A DNA stretch of 10,065 nucleotides from a bacterium (GCA_035528375.1 DATKYS010000141.1:1-10065); one strand, 5' to 3'. Numbered from the stretch's first letter, positions 1-6,576 are shown. Made by a program: numbers and translations. Notes: generated from the letters alone by a model not told the origin.

Positions 1-2
1 AG

Positions 3-1217
3 CGTCGCTGGTCGTGGTCCTTCGCGTTCATCGTCGCCTCGATACCGGTCCTGCTCTACGGCGGTCAGCTCATCTTCCGGCTGGCATACTACGGTGAATG
101 GGTGCCGAACTCGGCCCTGGTCAAATACTCGCCCTCCCTGCACCATCTTATCGGCGGATTCGAATACGTGGGGGAAGGTATACTCGCACTGTCTCCCGCG
201 TCGTTCATCGCGCTGACCTTCCTCGGCGTCGGGGCGTTCCACCCCAGGAGCCGGGAGCGCTTCCTCCCCCTGGCGATGCTGACGCTGCTGTGGCTGGGCT
301 ACGTGATCGTGATAGGGGGAGACGTTTTCCCCGCCTTTCGGCATTTCATCCCCGTCATCGTGGTTATGAGCTACGCCCTCGCCGAGGGGACGGCCCTGGC
401 GTGGGAAAAGCTGGACGGCGGAATCCTGAAGCGGGGCGTCCTCCTCGCGGGCATGGCCGTCATCGTGGTTCTCACCTTTCTCCTTCAGTTCGATAACCCG
501 CAGAGCGAGAGAGCCGTCGAGGAGCGTTGGGAGTGGGATGGAAGGGCGTTGGGCGTCACCCTCAGGGAGGCTTTTTCCGAGCAACGTCCCCTGCTAGCCG
601 TGACGGTCGCCGGTTGTCTTCCGTACTGGTCGGAGCTGCCCTGTCTGGATATGCTCGGCCTCAACGACTACTATCTGCCGCGTCACAAACCCGAAGATAT
701 GGGTGAGGGTTACATCGGGCATGAGCTCGGCGATACCGCTTACGTCCTGAAAAGGGCTCCCGACCTCATCGTCTTTCACGTGGGCTCCGAACCTGCTTAT
801 CGCTATGGGGACGAGCTGTCCGCCAGCCGGGAGTTCCACCTGGAATACGCAAAGATGCAGGTGCGGACGGCGGTGCGCCCGATTTACACCGCTCTGGTCT
901 GGTTCAGGGTCAATAGCGAGAGGATCGGATACGACCGAAGCGGAGACGGGCTGACGATTCCCGCCTACCTGATGAACGCTTTCGAGCAGACGACCGCCTT
1001 CCTCTACGACGGCCGCCTGGTCGTGGGAGTCAAGGCGGGTCGTCCCGCCGGCGTCGCCGTGGACCGCGTGCCGCACGTACGCGACATAGAGGTGGTCAGC
1101 CCGTATGCGGGGCTCATCGAGTGCGAGATCGAGCGCGTGGGCAACGGTGTGCTGATCGTCCTGACGACGGAAAGCGAAACCCTGCTGCCCGTCGAGGCGG
1201 TCATCGTAAAGATGTAG
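3..1217 (+). CDS. GT-C type membrane glycosyltransferase, 5'-truncated
   Basis: The reading frame is open from the first in-frame codon at position 3 to the TAG at 1215-1217, so the true start lies outside the window. An internal GTG at 102 is a possible start, but the 33 codons before it read as convincing membrane protein. The visible part has about four hydrophobic segments in its first half: around 10-80, 190-240, 265-370 and 435-490 in nucleotides. A soluble C-terminal domain of roughly 240 residues follows. The motif YYGEWVPNSALVK after the first helix, the GGDVFPAFRHFIPV loop, and later DMLGLNDYYL followed by GHELGD and a PDLIVF strand match the pattern I know from polyprenyl-phosphate-sugar dependent GT-C transferases related to AftB and protein mannosyltransferases. 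Such enzymes sit in the inner membrane and move a sugar from a lipid carrier onto an envelope or protein acceptor. Donor and acceptor cannot be read from the sequence. The catalytic Asp region of this fold is normally near the N-terminus and is not in the window. Confidence 0.75.
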   Translation, partial: RRWSWSFAFIVASIPVLLYGGQLIFRLAYYGEWVPNSALVKYSPSLHHLIGGFEYVGEGILALSPASFIALTFLGVGAFHPRSRERFLPLAMLTLLWLGYVIVIGGDVFPAFRHFIPVIVVMSYALAEGTALAWEKLDGGILKRGVLLAGMAVIVVLTFLLQFDNPQSERAVEERWEWDGRALGVTLREAFSEQRPLLAVTVAGCLPYWSELPCLDMLGLNDYYLPRHKPEDMGEGYIGHELGDTAYVLKRAPDLIVFHVGSEPAYRYGDELSASREFHLEYAKMQVRTAVRPIYTALVWFRVNSERIGYDRSGDGLTIPAYLMNAFEQTTAFLYDGRLVVGVKAGRPAGVAVDRVPHVRDIEVVSPYAGLIECEIERVGNGVLIVLTTESETLLPVEAVIVKM

Positions 1218-1253
1218 GGTGTGACGTCTACGCCCCGCCGCGTTTTATTCGAT

Positions 1254-1290
1254 GATTGCGACGACGTAGGGGCGGGTGTCCACACCCGCC
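1254..1290 (+). repeat. Dispersed hairpin element, GTGTCCACAC type
   Basis: The core is a perfect inverted repeat with 9-base arms GGCGGGTGT and ACACCCGCC separated by CC (1271-1290), preceded by GTAGG. The flank GATTGCGACGACGTAGGGG at 1254-1272 reappears, reverse-complemented with one change, at about 6688-6706 beside a different hairpin. This suggests the flank belongs to the mobile or duplicated unit. An inverted, slightly expanded copy of the core lies at 6577-6604. Confidence 0.75.
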
Positions 1291-1305
1291 CGCCCCTCTC
1301 CCCCG

Positions 1306-1328
1306 CCCTCCCCCCATAGGGGGGAGGG
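1306..1328. repeat. C6/G6 hairpin
   Basis: Perfect 10-bp arms CCCTCCCCCC and GGGGGGAGGG with loop ATA. It resembles the hairpin at 1502-1524 with a different C/T pattern, so both are probably variants of one module. Confidence 0.7.
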
Positions 1329-1393
1329 GGTATGCGGCAGCCCTCACCCCCATCCCCGTCGGCACGCCGCTCCCGGAGGGAGAGGGGGGCCGC

Positions 1394-1427
1394 GGGCCGA
1401 CCTGAACGGCGCGCCGTCGGTCGGCCC
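1394..1427. repeat. Hairpin element with nested palindrome
   Basis: The outer arms GGGCCGACC (1394-1402) and GGTCGGCCC (1419-1427) are perfect. The loop carries the palindrome ACGGCGCGCCGT. The element ends in CCCCTACG, the same right border seen in the other modules. Confidence 0.75.
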
Positions 1428-1458
1428 CTACGAGGTTGACGACCGACATGTAATGTAG

Positions 1459-1480
1459 GGCGGGGAATCCTATCCCCGCC
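1459..1480. repeat. Short GTAGGG-bordered hairpin
   Basis: Arms GGCGGGGA (1459-1466) and TCCCCGCC (1473-1480) enclose ATCCTA, preceded by GTAG. This is the same border and stem logic as the neighbouring elements. Confidence 0.65.
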
Positions 1481-1501
1481 GCGTTTTACCCCTCACCCTA
1501 G

Positions 1502-1579
1502 CCCTCTCCCCAGAGGGGAGAGGGGACCGCTGCACCCCCCTCCCCGGCCCGTAGGCGAGCCTCCCCCACGGGGAGAGGG
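1502..1579 (-). repeat. Composite repeat A-B-A, inverted copy at 9999-10065
   Basis: It starts with a perfect hairpin CCCTCTCCCC-AGA-GGGGAGAGGG (1502-1524). A spacer holding TGCACCCCCCTCC and GGCCCGTAGGCGAGCC follows, and the block ends with a second GGGGAGAGGG (1570-1579). Read on the minus strand, the order is stem half, spacer, stem hairpin. The same order is readable on the plus strand from 9999 to the right edge of the window, with scattered substitutions. It is therefore a dispersed repeat present twice in opposite orientation about 8.4 kb apart. Confidence 0.7.
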
Positions 1580-1586
1580 TGAACGC

Positions 1587-1628
1587 GGCGGCCCGCAGGG
1601 GATGCATCCCACGGGGCCGCCCTACATC
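1587..1628 (-). repeat. Two-stem dispersed element, near-identical copy at 6713-6754
   Basis: The outer arms GGCGGCCC (1587-1594) and GGGCCGCC (1614-1621) enclose the palindrome GGGATGCATCCC (1599-1610). The element ends in CCTACATC. The 42-base copy at 6713-6754 differs at four positions. Two of them exchange a T-A pair for a C-G pair in the inner stem, so pairing is kept. Confidence 0.8.
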
Positions 1629-1659
1629 GAGCGTCAGAAAATCTCTCCCGGTCGCCGGG

Positions 1660-2100
1660 TTACGGCAGCTCGGCCACCGGCTGGAACACGTTGCCCGCCA
1701 GGCGGTACAGGTCGCCCCCGGCGTTGAACGCGTACACGATCCAGTCGTCCAGGTCGGGCTCGTAGAAGGCGCTCACGTCGTAGGGCCCGCCGCCGGGAAT
1801 CTGGTCCACGCCGACGAACTCGCCCCCCTGGAGCTGGTGGAGCATGCCCGAGTCGTTGACGGCGTAGACTATCCAGTCGTCGGCCTCGGGGTCGTAGAAG
1901 GCGCTCACGTCGTAGGGCCCGCCGCCGGGCATCTGGGTCACCTTGTCGAAACTGTCGCCGTGCAGCATGTAGAGTCCGCCGGAATCGGCGAGCGCGTACA
2001 CGATCCAGTCGTCGAGCTCGGGGTCGTAGAAGGCGGATACCTGGGGCACGGCGAGGACGGCTACGGCCGTCAGGCACAGGATTATAGCGGTCTTCTTCAC
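1660..2100 (-). CDS. Exported protein of three 44-residue tandem repeats, family unknown
   Basis: I do not recognise a named family. The chosen start is the GTG at 2100-2098 because GAGGAGG sits just upstream with normal spacing and the first residues MKKTAIILCLTAVAVLAV form a clean Sec signal peptide. An ATG eight codons further up (2124) would put the ribosome binding site inside the gene. The 146-residue product has a signal peptide with likely cleavage after VSA at residue 23. The rest is repeats at residues 21-64, 65-108 and 109-146, the last six residues short. Consensus features are VSAFY(D/E)P, then DDWIVYA, an N/D-x-x-G turn, a hydrophobic LxxLxG, F, and PGGGPYD at the end. The signal cleavage site falls inside the VSA of repeat 1. 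The strand-turn pattern and unit length would suit small beta-propeller or beta-meander blades, but three are too few to close a usual propeller alone. It should act outside the cytoplasm. It is a single gene, divergent from the adenylate cyclase. Confidence 0.85.
   Translation of the reverse strand: MKKTAIILCLTAVAVLAVPQVSAFYDPELDDWIVYALADSGGLYMLHGDSFDKVTQMPGGGPYDVSAFYDPEADDWIVYAVNDSGMLHQLQGGEFVGVDQIPGGGPYDVSAFYEPDLDDWIVYAFNAGGDLYRLAGNVFQPVAELP
1663..2040 (-). repeat. Three 132-bp in-frame tandem repeats
   Basis: The units are 2040-1909, 1908-1777 and a truncated 1776-1663. DNA identity is strongest at the unit junctions: the complement of CCCGGCGGCGGGCCCTACGA ends units 1 and 2, and units 2 and 3 both begin GTGAGCGCCTTCTACGA. 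The middles have drifted in codon use. The pattern fits an older duplication with selection or gene conversion at the borders. Confidence 0.85.
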
Positions 2101-2144
2101 CAAAACCTCCTCATGGAAAGTCAATCGGTTCGGCTCGTCGGGTT

Positions 2145-2153
2145 AGTGTAGCA
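2145..2153 (-). promoter_or_regulatory. Likely extended -10 for the repeat protein gene
   Basis: On the minus strand the sequence reads TGCTACACT, which is TG-n followed by a -10-like TACACT. It lies about 45 bases upstream of the GTG start at 2100. I see no good -35 element, which is tolerable for an extended -10 promoter. Similar TG-n-TAC words precede two other genes in this window. Confidence 0.4.
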
Positions 2154-2189
2154 CACCGGGATTGTCGGGGGACAGGGGCGCCCCGGTTG

Positions 2190-2198
2190 TGCTACCAT
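2190..2198 (+). promoter_or_regulatory. Likely extended -10 for the adenylate cyclase gene
   Basis: TGCTACCAT lies about 44 bases before the GTG at 2242. A second candidate is TTGTGC (2187-2192) with TAAAAT (2208-2213), but its 15-base spacer is short. The two divergent genes share this 141-base gap, which also holds AT-rich ATTAAAATTATCAAA at 2206-2220. Confidence 0.4.
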
Positions 2199-2241
2199 CT
2201 GAGGGATTAAAATTATCAAACCTCCCGATTAAAGGAGCGAG

Positions 2242-4545
2242 GTGGGCGCTCAAGGGTCCAAGAAGGCCGGGCGGAAGGCGCTGGTGACCCTCGCCGTGGC
2301 GGCGGCGGCCGTCGTCCTGGCCTTCCTCTTGAATCTGACCGCCTTCTTCGAGGACTTCGAGCTCTCGACGATGCGGGCCCGCGTGCGTGCCCGGGGCAAG
2401 TGCTACGAGGGCGCCGAGAACCCCGGCGCCAAGGTCCCCGGAATCGCCATCATAGACGTGGACGAACGCAGCCTCCTGCCCCCCGACCAGGAGGGGCTGG
2501 GCCGCTACCCCGACTGGACCCGGGAGTACTACGCCCAGGTGGTGGACCTGGTGGCCAAGGCCGAGCCGGCGGCGTTGGTCTTCGACATCCACTTCTTCGA
2601 GTCGGCGGGCAACCCCGACTACCCCCGGATAAACCGCAGGTTCCTGGAGGGAGCGGGCTCGGTGGAGGAGGTCGCCGGCTGGCTGACCTCCCATTCCGAG
2701 GACGATGTCTTCGCCGGGTCCGTGGCCCGGGCGGGGGACGTCATCCTGGGCATCTCCGCCGTGGACTTCTCCGCCGAGGAGCAGGTGCGCGATGTCTCCG
2801 GCAACCCCTTCATCGCGCGCGCCCTGAAGCTCCCGGCCGAGGTGGCGCGGAACCTCCACTACTTCGCCGGCTGGTTGCCGCCCATCCCCGAGCTGTCCGA
2901 AGCCGCCCGCATGCTGGGGCACACCAAGATGCCCCCCTACGACGAGATAATCTGGCGGGTGCCGCTTTTGATCTCCGCCGAGGGCCCCCGGGCCGGGGAG
3001 GTCCTCGTCTTCCCGAGCCTCTCCCTGGCGGCGGTGGCGCAGGCCCTGGGCGTCCCCCTGGACGAAATCGGCTTCGACCCCGACGTGGGCGTCCTTCTGG
3101 GCGATTCAAAAATCATCCCCACCACCCCCCAGGCCGAGCTTTTGGTCAACTACCTCGGCCCGCCGGGGCAGGGTCCCGACGGGACCTTCAACTACTACTC
3201 CTTCACCGACATCGAGTACCTGGCCGTGCGCGGCGACATGTCCCCCGAGCAGAAAGCCGTCCAGGCCTACGACAACTTCCACGGCAAGGTCGTCCTCATC
3301 GGCGGCACCGCCGAGGGCCTCTTCGACTTCATCTCCAGCCCCTTCTCCAACACGCACCCGGGGCTCGAGATCCACGCCACCGCCATCGCCAACATGCTCG
3401 GGGACGACTACCTCGAGCGCCTGGACCCGGGCCCGGCCCTGGGGATTTTCATCCTCCTCACCCTGGGGGTGGGCTTCCTGGTGGCCTACCTGCGGTGGTG
3501 GGTGGCGATCCCCTTGTCCCTGGTCCTCCTGGGCGGCTACATCTTCGGCGCCTTCTGGATATTCTCCGCCCACGGCCTATGGCTGGAGATAGTCCGGCCC
3601 GGCTCGGGCATCCTGTTGGCCCTGGTCACCGTCGTCGGCTTCAACTACGTCACCGAGCAGCGGGCCAAGCGCAAGATAAAGGACACCTTCCAGCACTACG
3701 TCTCGCCCGCCGTGGTGGAGCAGATGATAGACAACCCCGACCTGTTGAGGCTGGGGGGCGATAAGCTGGACCTCACCGTCATCTTCACCGACGTCAAGGG
3801 CTTCACGCGCATCTCCGAGCAGATGGAGCCGACGGACCTGGTACACCTGATGAACGACTACCTGACCCCCATGGCGGACATCATCCTGGACAACCGGGGG
3901 ACGGTGGACAAGTTCATCGGCGACGCGGTGATGGGCATCTTCGGGGCGCCGGTGCCCGTGGAGCACCACGCCGACGCCGCCTGCCACACCGCCCTGGAAA
4001 TGCTCGCCAAGCTCGGGGAGCTCAACGCGGGGTGGAAGCCCCAGGGCCTGCCGCACATGTCCATGCGCATCGGCATCAACTCCGGCCCTATGGTGGTCGG
4101 GAACATGGGCTCCCACACGCGCTTCGATTACACGGTGATGGGGGACAACGTGAACCTGGGCGCCCGTCTGGAGCCCCTGAACAAGGTCTTCAGCACCCAG
4201 GTGATCTGCTCCGAGTTCACCCGCAAGCGGCTGGTGGACCGCTTCGTCCTGCGCAGCCTGGGGAGCTTCCGCGTCATGGGCAAGACCGAGCCGGTGGTCT
4301 GCTACGAGCTGCTAGGTATCGGCACGCCCAAGCCGGAGGTCGAGGAGCTCCTGTCCGGGTTCGACCGTGGGCTGGAGCTTTGGGCGGGGCGGGAGTTCGG
4401 GGCCGCGTTCGAGCAGTTCGAGCGGCTGGTCGCCCGTTTCCCCCAGGACGGCCCCACCGCCTACTACGCGAGCCTGTGCCGGGAGCTGGCCGCCTTCGAC
4501 CCCGGCGACGACTGGCAGCCGATCCACACCATGCTCTTCAAGTAG
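2242..4545 (+). CDS. CHASE2-domain class III adenylate cyclase
   Basis: This membrane-anchored cyclase (767 residues) should make cAMP from ATP in response to an extracytoplasmic signal. The GTG at 2242 is chosen because AAAGGAG ends five bases upstream. Order of parts: a hydrophobic segment at about 12-33; a CHASE2 sensor at about 35-390 with IAIIDVDERSLL near its start, PAALVFDIHFFE, and PGLEIHATAI at 373-382; three membrane segments at about 399-419, 421-443 and 455-472; a catalytic domain at about 500-690; and a 75-residue tail. In the catalytic domain the two metal-binding Asp are D517 (FTDVKGFT) and D561 (KFIGD). The purine-selecting pair is K557 and T631 (DYTVMGD). The transition-state residues are N638 and R642 (NLGAR). 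The Lys/Thr pair is typical of bacterial adenylate cyclases, so adenylate specificity is likely though not proven. The tail (about 694-767) has a TPR-like helical pattern. No receptor for cAMP is encoded nearby. The CHASE2 ligand is unknown. Confidence 0.93.
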   Translation: MGAQGSKKAGRKALVTLAVAAAAVVLAFLLNLTAFFEDFELSTMRARVRARGKCYEGAENPGAKVPGIAIIDVDERSLLPPDQEGLGRYPDWTREYYAQVVDLVAKAEPAALVFDIHFFESAGNPDYPRINRRFLEGAGSVEEVAGWLTSHSEDDVFAGSVARAGDVILGISAVDFSAEEQVRDVSGNPFIARALKLPAEVARNLHYFAGWLPPIPELSEAARMLGHTKMPPYDEIIWRVPLLISAEGPRAGEVLVFPSLSLAAVAQALGVPLDEIGFDPDVGVLLGDSKIIPTTPQAELLVNYLGPPGQGPDGTFNYYSFTDIEYLAVRGDMSPEQKAVQAYDNFHGKVVLIGGTAEGLFDFISSPFSNTHPGLEIHATAIANMLGDDYLERLDPGPALGIFILLTLGVGFLVAYLRWWVAIPLSLVLLGGYIFGAFWIFSAHGLWLEIVRPGSGILLALVTVVGFNYVTEQRAKRKIKDTFQHYVSPAVVEQMIDNPDLLRLGGDKLDLTVIFTDVKGFTRISEQMEPTDLVHLMNDYLTPMADIILDNRGTVDKFIGDAVMGIFGAPVPVEHHADAACHTALEMLAKLGELNAGWKPQGLPHMSMRIGINSGPMVVGNMGSHTRFDYTVMGDNVNLGARLEPLNKVFSTQVICSEFTRKRLVDRFVLRSLGSFRVMGKTEPVVCYELLGIGTPKPEVEELLSGFDRGLELWAGREFGAAFEQFERLVARFPQDGPTAYYASLCRELAAFDPGDDWQPIHTMLFK

Positions 4546-4590
4546 GGGCCCACTCGGTCGGTGCGGGTTCCGGGGGAGGGGCTTTACGGG

Positions 4591-4607
4591 GGCGACGACA
4601 CGTCGCC
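4591..4607 (+). other. Short hairpin downstream of the cyclase gene
   Basis: GGCGACG-ACA-CGTCGCC forms a perfect 7-bp stem 46 bases after the stop codon. There is no T-tract, so it could be a 3'-end stabiliser or a degenerate member of the dispersed hairpin family rather than an intrinsic terminator. Confidence 0.4.
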
Positions 4608-4760
4608 GGGGGGGGTCGGGTGCCGGTTCGATTGAGGCCGACGCCGCCGGCCCCCGGGTCGAGCGGTGTGGGGAGCCCGAGGCGCTTTTTGGGGGACGAC
4701 GGGAGCTCCGCGCGTGGCTCGACTCGACCCCGTAGGCGGGTGCGGTTCCCGCGGTTTTGC

Positions 4761-4769
4761 TGGTACAAT
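4761..4769 (+). promoter_or_regulatory. Extended -10 promoter for the DUF3307-ribE operon
   Basis: TGGTACAAT is an extended -10 (TG-n-TACAAT, five of six matches to TATAAT). No strong -35 is present at the usual distance (TGCGGT at 4741-4746, 17-base spacer). Transcription from here gives a leader of about 85 bases before the ATG at 4860. Confidence 0.5.
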
Positions 4770-4859
4770 TGCGGCGGCGTTACTATCCGATTCATCAAAC
4801 GGGGTGACGGGAGCGGATTTTATTACAGCGAACGAGGGCTTTAAAAAAGGGTCCAGCCG

Positions 4860-5585
4860 ATGAACATCTTCCTCTTCTACCGCCTGCTCCTCGCCTTCCT
4901 CATCAGCGACTACGTCCTGCAGTTCGACTGGCTCTTCCGGCTGCGGTACAAAAAGCGCTGGGGCGTATTCGTCCACGCCGGCTTCCACCTGCTGACCACC
5001 CTGGTCCTCTGCCTGCCCTACCTCCACGACACCTGGTTCTTCGTCGCCGTGGTGCTGTTGCAGGTGGTCCACGGATTCTTCGATAAAATCAAGAAGCAGA
5101 ACCTGTGGGCCTTCCTGGGGGACCAGCTCTTCCACCTCGCCACCCTGGCCGGCCTCGCCTGGCTCTTCGGGGGACTCGCACCGGTGGACTGGTTCCCCGC
5201 CTGGCTGGACGTCCTGTGGAAGGACGACTATCTGGTCAACCTCCTCTCGGGCCTGCTCCTTTCGGCCTACATGGGGATGATTCTCATCAATTTCGTCAAC
5301 AAAACCTTCCGCAAGCCCTTCACGCGCGAGGTTTTCTCCGATTACTACCGCAACAGCTACCTCTTCGGGGGCCTCGTGGCCTTCTCGGGCGTGGAGCTGG
5401 GCTTCCAGCTAAGCCCGTGGTTTTTCCTGGCGGCGGTGGCCCCGGCGGCGCTCCTCGTCTGGCTCGCGCGCAGGCCCACCGACGAGGACGGCAGCTTCAA
5501 GGGCGCCTACAAGCTGGACTACCTCTGGATGCTCCTCTGGGCCGCCCTCTGGGGCGCAATCGTGGGCCTGAAGCTCTACCCCTGA
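4860..5585 (+). CDS. DUF3307-like integral membrane protein
   Basis: The protein (241 residues) is largely hydrophobic with about six membrane segments. The first 95 residues match the pattern I know as DUF3307: SDYVLQ at 16-21, a basic YKKRW at 30-34, paired His in HAGFH (39 and 43), HGFFDKIK at 71-78, and GDQLFH at 87-92. The conserved Asp, His and Gln lie near membrane faces, which hints at a metal or active site, but no reaction is established for the family. The ATG is preceded by AAAAAAGGG with about eight bases spacing. Its TGA overlaps the ATG of riboflavin synthase by one base (TGATG), so the two are translationally coupled and certainly co-transcribed. In other genomes such proteins occur beside varied genes, so a role in riboflavin metabolism should not be assumed from this coupling alone. 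Confidence 0.82.
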   Translation: MNIFLFYRLLLAFLISDYVLQFDWLFRLRYKKRWGVFVHAGFHLLTTLVLCLPYLHDTWFFVAVVLLQVVHGFFDKIKKQNLWAFLGDQLFHLATLAGLAWLFGGLAPVDWFPAWLDVLWKDDYLVNLLSGLLLSAYMGMILINFVNKTFRKPFTREVFSDYYRNSYLFGGLVAFSGVELGFQLSPWFFLAAVAPAALLVWLARRPTDEDGSFKGAYKLDYLWMLLWAALWGAIVGLKLYP

Positions 5586-6208
5586 TGTTCACCGGCATCA
5601 TCAGCGAGATGGGCGCCCTGGTCCGGCTGAAAGCGGGCCGGGTGGCGCGCCTGGAAATCGAGGCCCCGCGCACCGCGGGCGGCCTGAAGACGGGCGGCTC
5701 GGTGGCGGTGAACGGCGCCTGCCTGACGGCGGTGGAGGTGTCCGGCGGCGGGTTCGCCGCCGAGGCGATGGCGGAGACCCTCGAGAAGACCAACCTGGGG
5801 CGGCTCGTTCCGGGCTCCCCGGTGAACCTGGAATCCCCCCTCAGGCTGGGCGACGCCCTGGACGGGCACCTGGTGCTGGGGCACGTGGACGGCCCGGCGC
5901 GGCTGGTGGAGCGGAGGCCCGACGGAATCATGGCGCTCGAGCTCGCGGACGGCTCTCTCGACCGCTTCCTCGTCCCCAAGGGCTCCGTGGCCCTGGACGG
6001 CGTAAGTCTAACCATCATCGGGATCGAGGGCCGACTGTTCACCGTGGGCCTCATCCCGCACACGGGGAAAACCACGACGCTGGGCGGCCTGCCGCCGGGG
6101 TGGGAGCTGAACCTGGAGGTGGACGTGCTGGCCCGCTACCTCGAGGGGCTCATCGGGTCGCGTAAGGGGGTGGACCGTGATTTCCTCGCCGAGCACGGTT
6201 TTCTGTAA
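5585..6208 (+). CDS. ribE: Riboflavin synthase, alpha chain
   Basis: This cytosolic enzyme dismutates two 6,7-dimethyl-8-ribityllumazine molecules into riboflavin and the pyrimidinedione precursor, the last step of riboflavin synthesis. The 207-residue length is normal. It shows the expected pair of lumazine-binding barrels, roughly residues 1-95 and 96-190. It begins with the diagnostic MFTGII. VNGACLT (43-49) supplies the conserved Cys46, GHVDG (99-103) the conserved His100, DGVSLT (138-143) is the second-barrel counterpart, and NLEVDVLARYLE holds the conserved Asp180. The start is the ATG overlapping the stop of the DUF3307-like gene by one base. No strong ribosome binding site precedes it, which fits translational coupling. 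No other rib genes and no FMN riboswitch are in the window, so the pathway is split in this genome. Some genomes use the name ribC. Confidence 0.96.
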   Translation: MFTGIISEMGALVRLKAGRVARLEIEAPRTAGGLKTGGSVAVNGACLTAVEVSGGGFAAEAMAETLEKTNLGRLVPGSPVNLESPLRLGDALDGHLVLGHVDGPARLVERRPDGIMALELADGSLDRFLVPKGSVALDGVSLTIIGIEGRLFTVGLIPHTGKTTTLGGLPPGWELNLEVDVLARYLEGLIGSRKGVDRDFLAEHGFL

Positions 6209-6545
6209 ATTCGCGCCTCTGCTGCTCCTCTTGTTAGTGGGCTGCGGCGGCGGGGGCGGGTCCGCCACGGAGGAAAAACCCGAGGCGCCCGTCGTCACCC
6301 TGGCCGACGTTCTCGCCGGGAAGGAGCCCACGCCGGAGATTCAGGCCGAGCTGAAGGGCCTGGTCGCGGCGGGTACGGACAAGTTGGTCGCCCTCGCCGG
6401 GCGCGTCCAGGAGGGCGAGCTGACACCGGCGGAGGCGGACGACCTTTACGCCGGGTGGCTCGGGGGTGAGGCCGCCGGGCGGTCGCTGACGGCCGAGCAG
6501 CTCGGGCGGTTGCTGGCCGGTTACGCGGGCGGCCGGTATAGGTAG
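6177..6545 (+). CDS. Small predicted lipoprotein, function unknown
   Basis: The 122-residue product starts at a GTG (6177) inside the 3' end of ribE, a 32-base overlap. AAGGGGG lies six bases upstream, which supports this start. The N-terminus has one Lys, a run of Leu and the lipobox LVGC with Cys23 as the acylated residue, followed by a Gly-rich linker. The mature part (about 35-122) is predicted mostly helical, with short Leu/Ala-rich helices, and ends GGRYR. I recognise no family. The Gly at +2 does not signal inner-membrane retention by the enterobacterial rule, but that rule may not hold here. It is the last gene of the DUF3307-ribE operon and is followed at once by the hairpin repeats. 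Confidence 0.78.
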   Translation: MISSPSTVFCKFAPLLLLLLVGCGGGGGSATEEKPEAPVVTLADVLAGKEPTPEIQAELKGLVAAGTDKLVALAGRVQEGELTPAEADDLYAGWLGGEAAGRSLTAEQLGRLLAGYAGGRYR

Positions 6546-6576
6546 CGGTTGCCCCTGGGTTGGTTGGGTGTGATTC

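Larger units (their letters stand above)
1218..1659. repeat. Intergenic block of GC-rich hairpin repeats
   Basis: This 442-base gap holds no credible gene. The short frames here follow the C-run and G-run hairpins and have no ribosome binding site. It is almost entirely a chain of inverted repeats, most framed by GTAGGG or CCCTAC: 1271-1290, 1306-1328, 1394-1427, 1459-1480, 1502-1524 and 1587-1628. Several recur at 6577-6754 and 9999-10065. A phrase like CCCCGCCGCGTTTTA appears at both about 1232 and 1474, which suggests layered insertions of related modules. Lying between genes transcribed toward each other (GT-C on +, repeat protein on -), the hairpins could also act as bidirectional 3'-end structures. 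No long T-tract follows any of them, so intrinsic termination is not evident. Confidence 0.8.
4546..4859. other. Intergenic region without a gene
   Basis: This 314-base gap separates the cyclase from the DUF3307 operon. It contains a 7-bp hairpin at 4591-4607, very G-rich stretches up to 4740, and then an abrupt fall in GC from about 4755. From there it carries a promoter-like element and an AT-richer leader with TTTATTACAG and TTTAAAAAAGGG just before the next gene. Open frames crossing the gap are Arg/Pro/Gly-rich and have no start signals. I see no tRNA or known riboswitch. Confidence 0.6.

Noticed and set aside
1276-1458. Small ORFs inside the hairpin block (also on the minus strand at 1228-1449)
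   Set aside because: They follow the repeat hairpins exactly, have low-complexity translations and no ribosome binding site.
1663-2040. CRISPR-like array, because of regular repetition
   Set aside because: The period is 132 bases, the units are in frame and encode a repeated protein sequence, and there are no variable spacers.
2101-2124. ATG at 2124 as the start of the repeat protein
   Set aside because: It would place GAGGAGG inside the coding region and put eight extra residues ahead of a perfect signal peptide. GTG at 2100 is better.
2400-3764. A 454-codon frame inside the cyclase gene, and frames at 7568-8815 (-) and 3577-4116 (-)
   Set aside because: Their translations are Arg/Pro/Gly or His/Val-rich shadows of the true genes with no domain signal.
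4771-4859. FMN riboswitch ahead of the operon containing riboflavin synthase
   Set aside because: The leader is under 90 bases and lacks the conserved RFN blocks. It is also too short for that aptamer.
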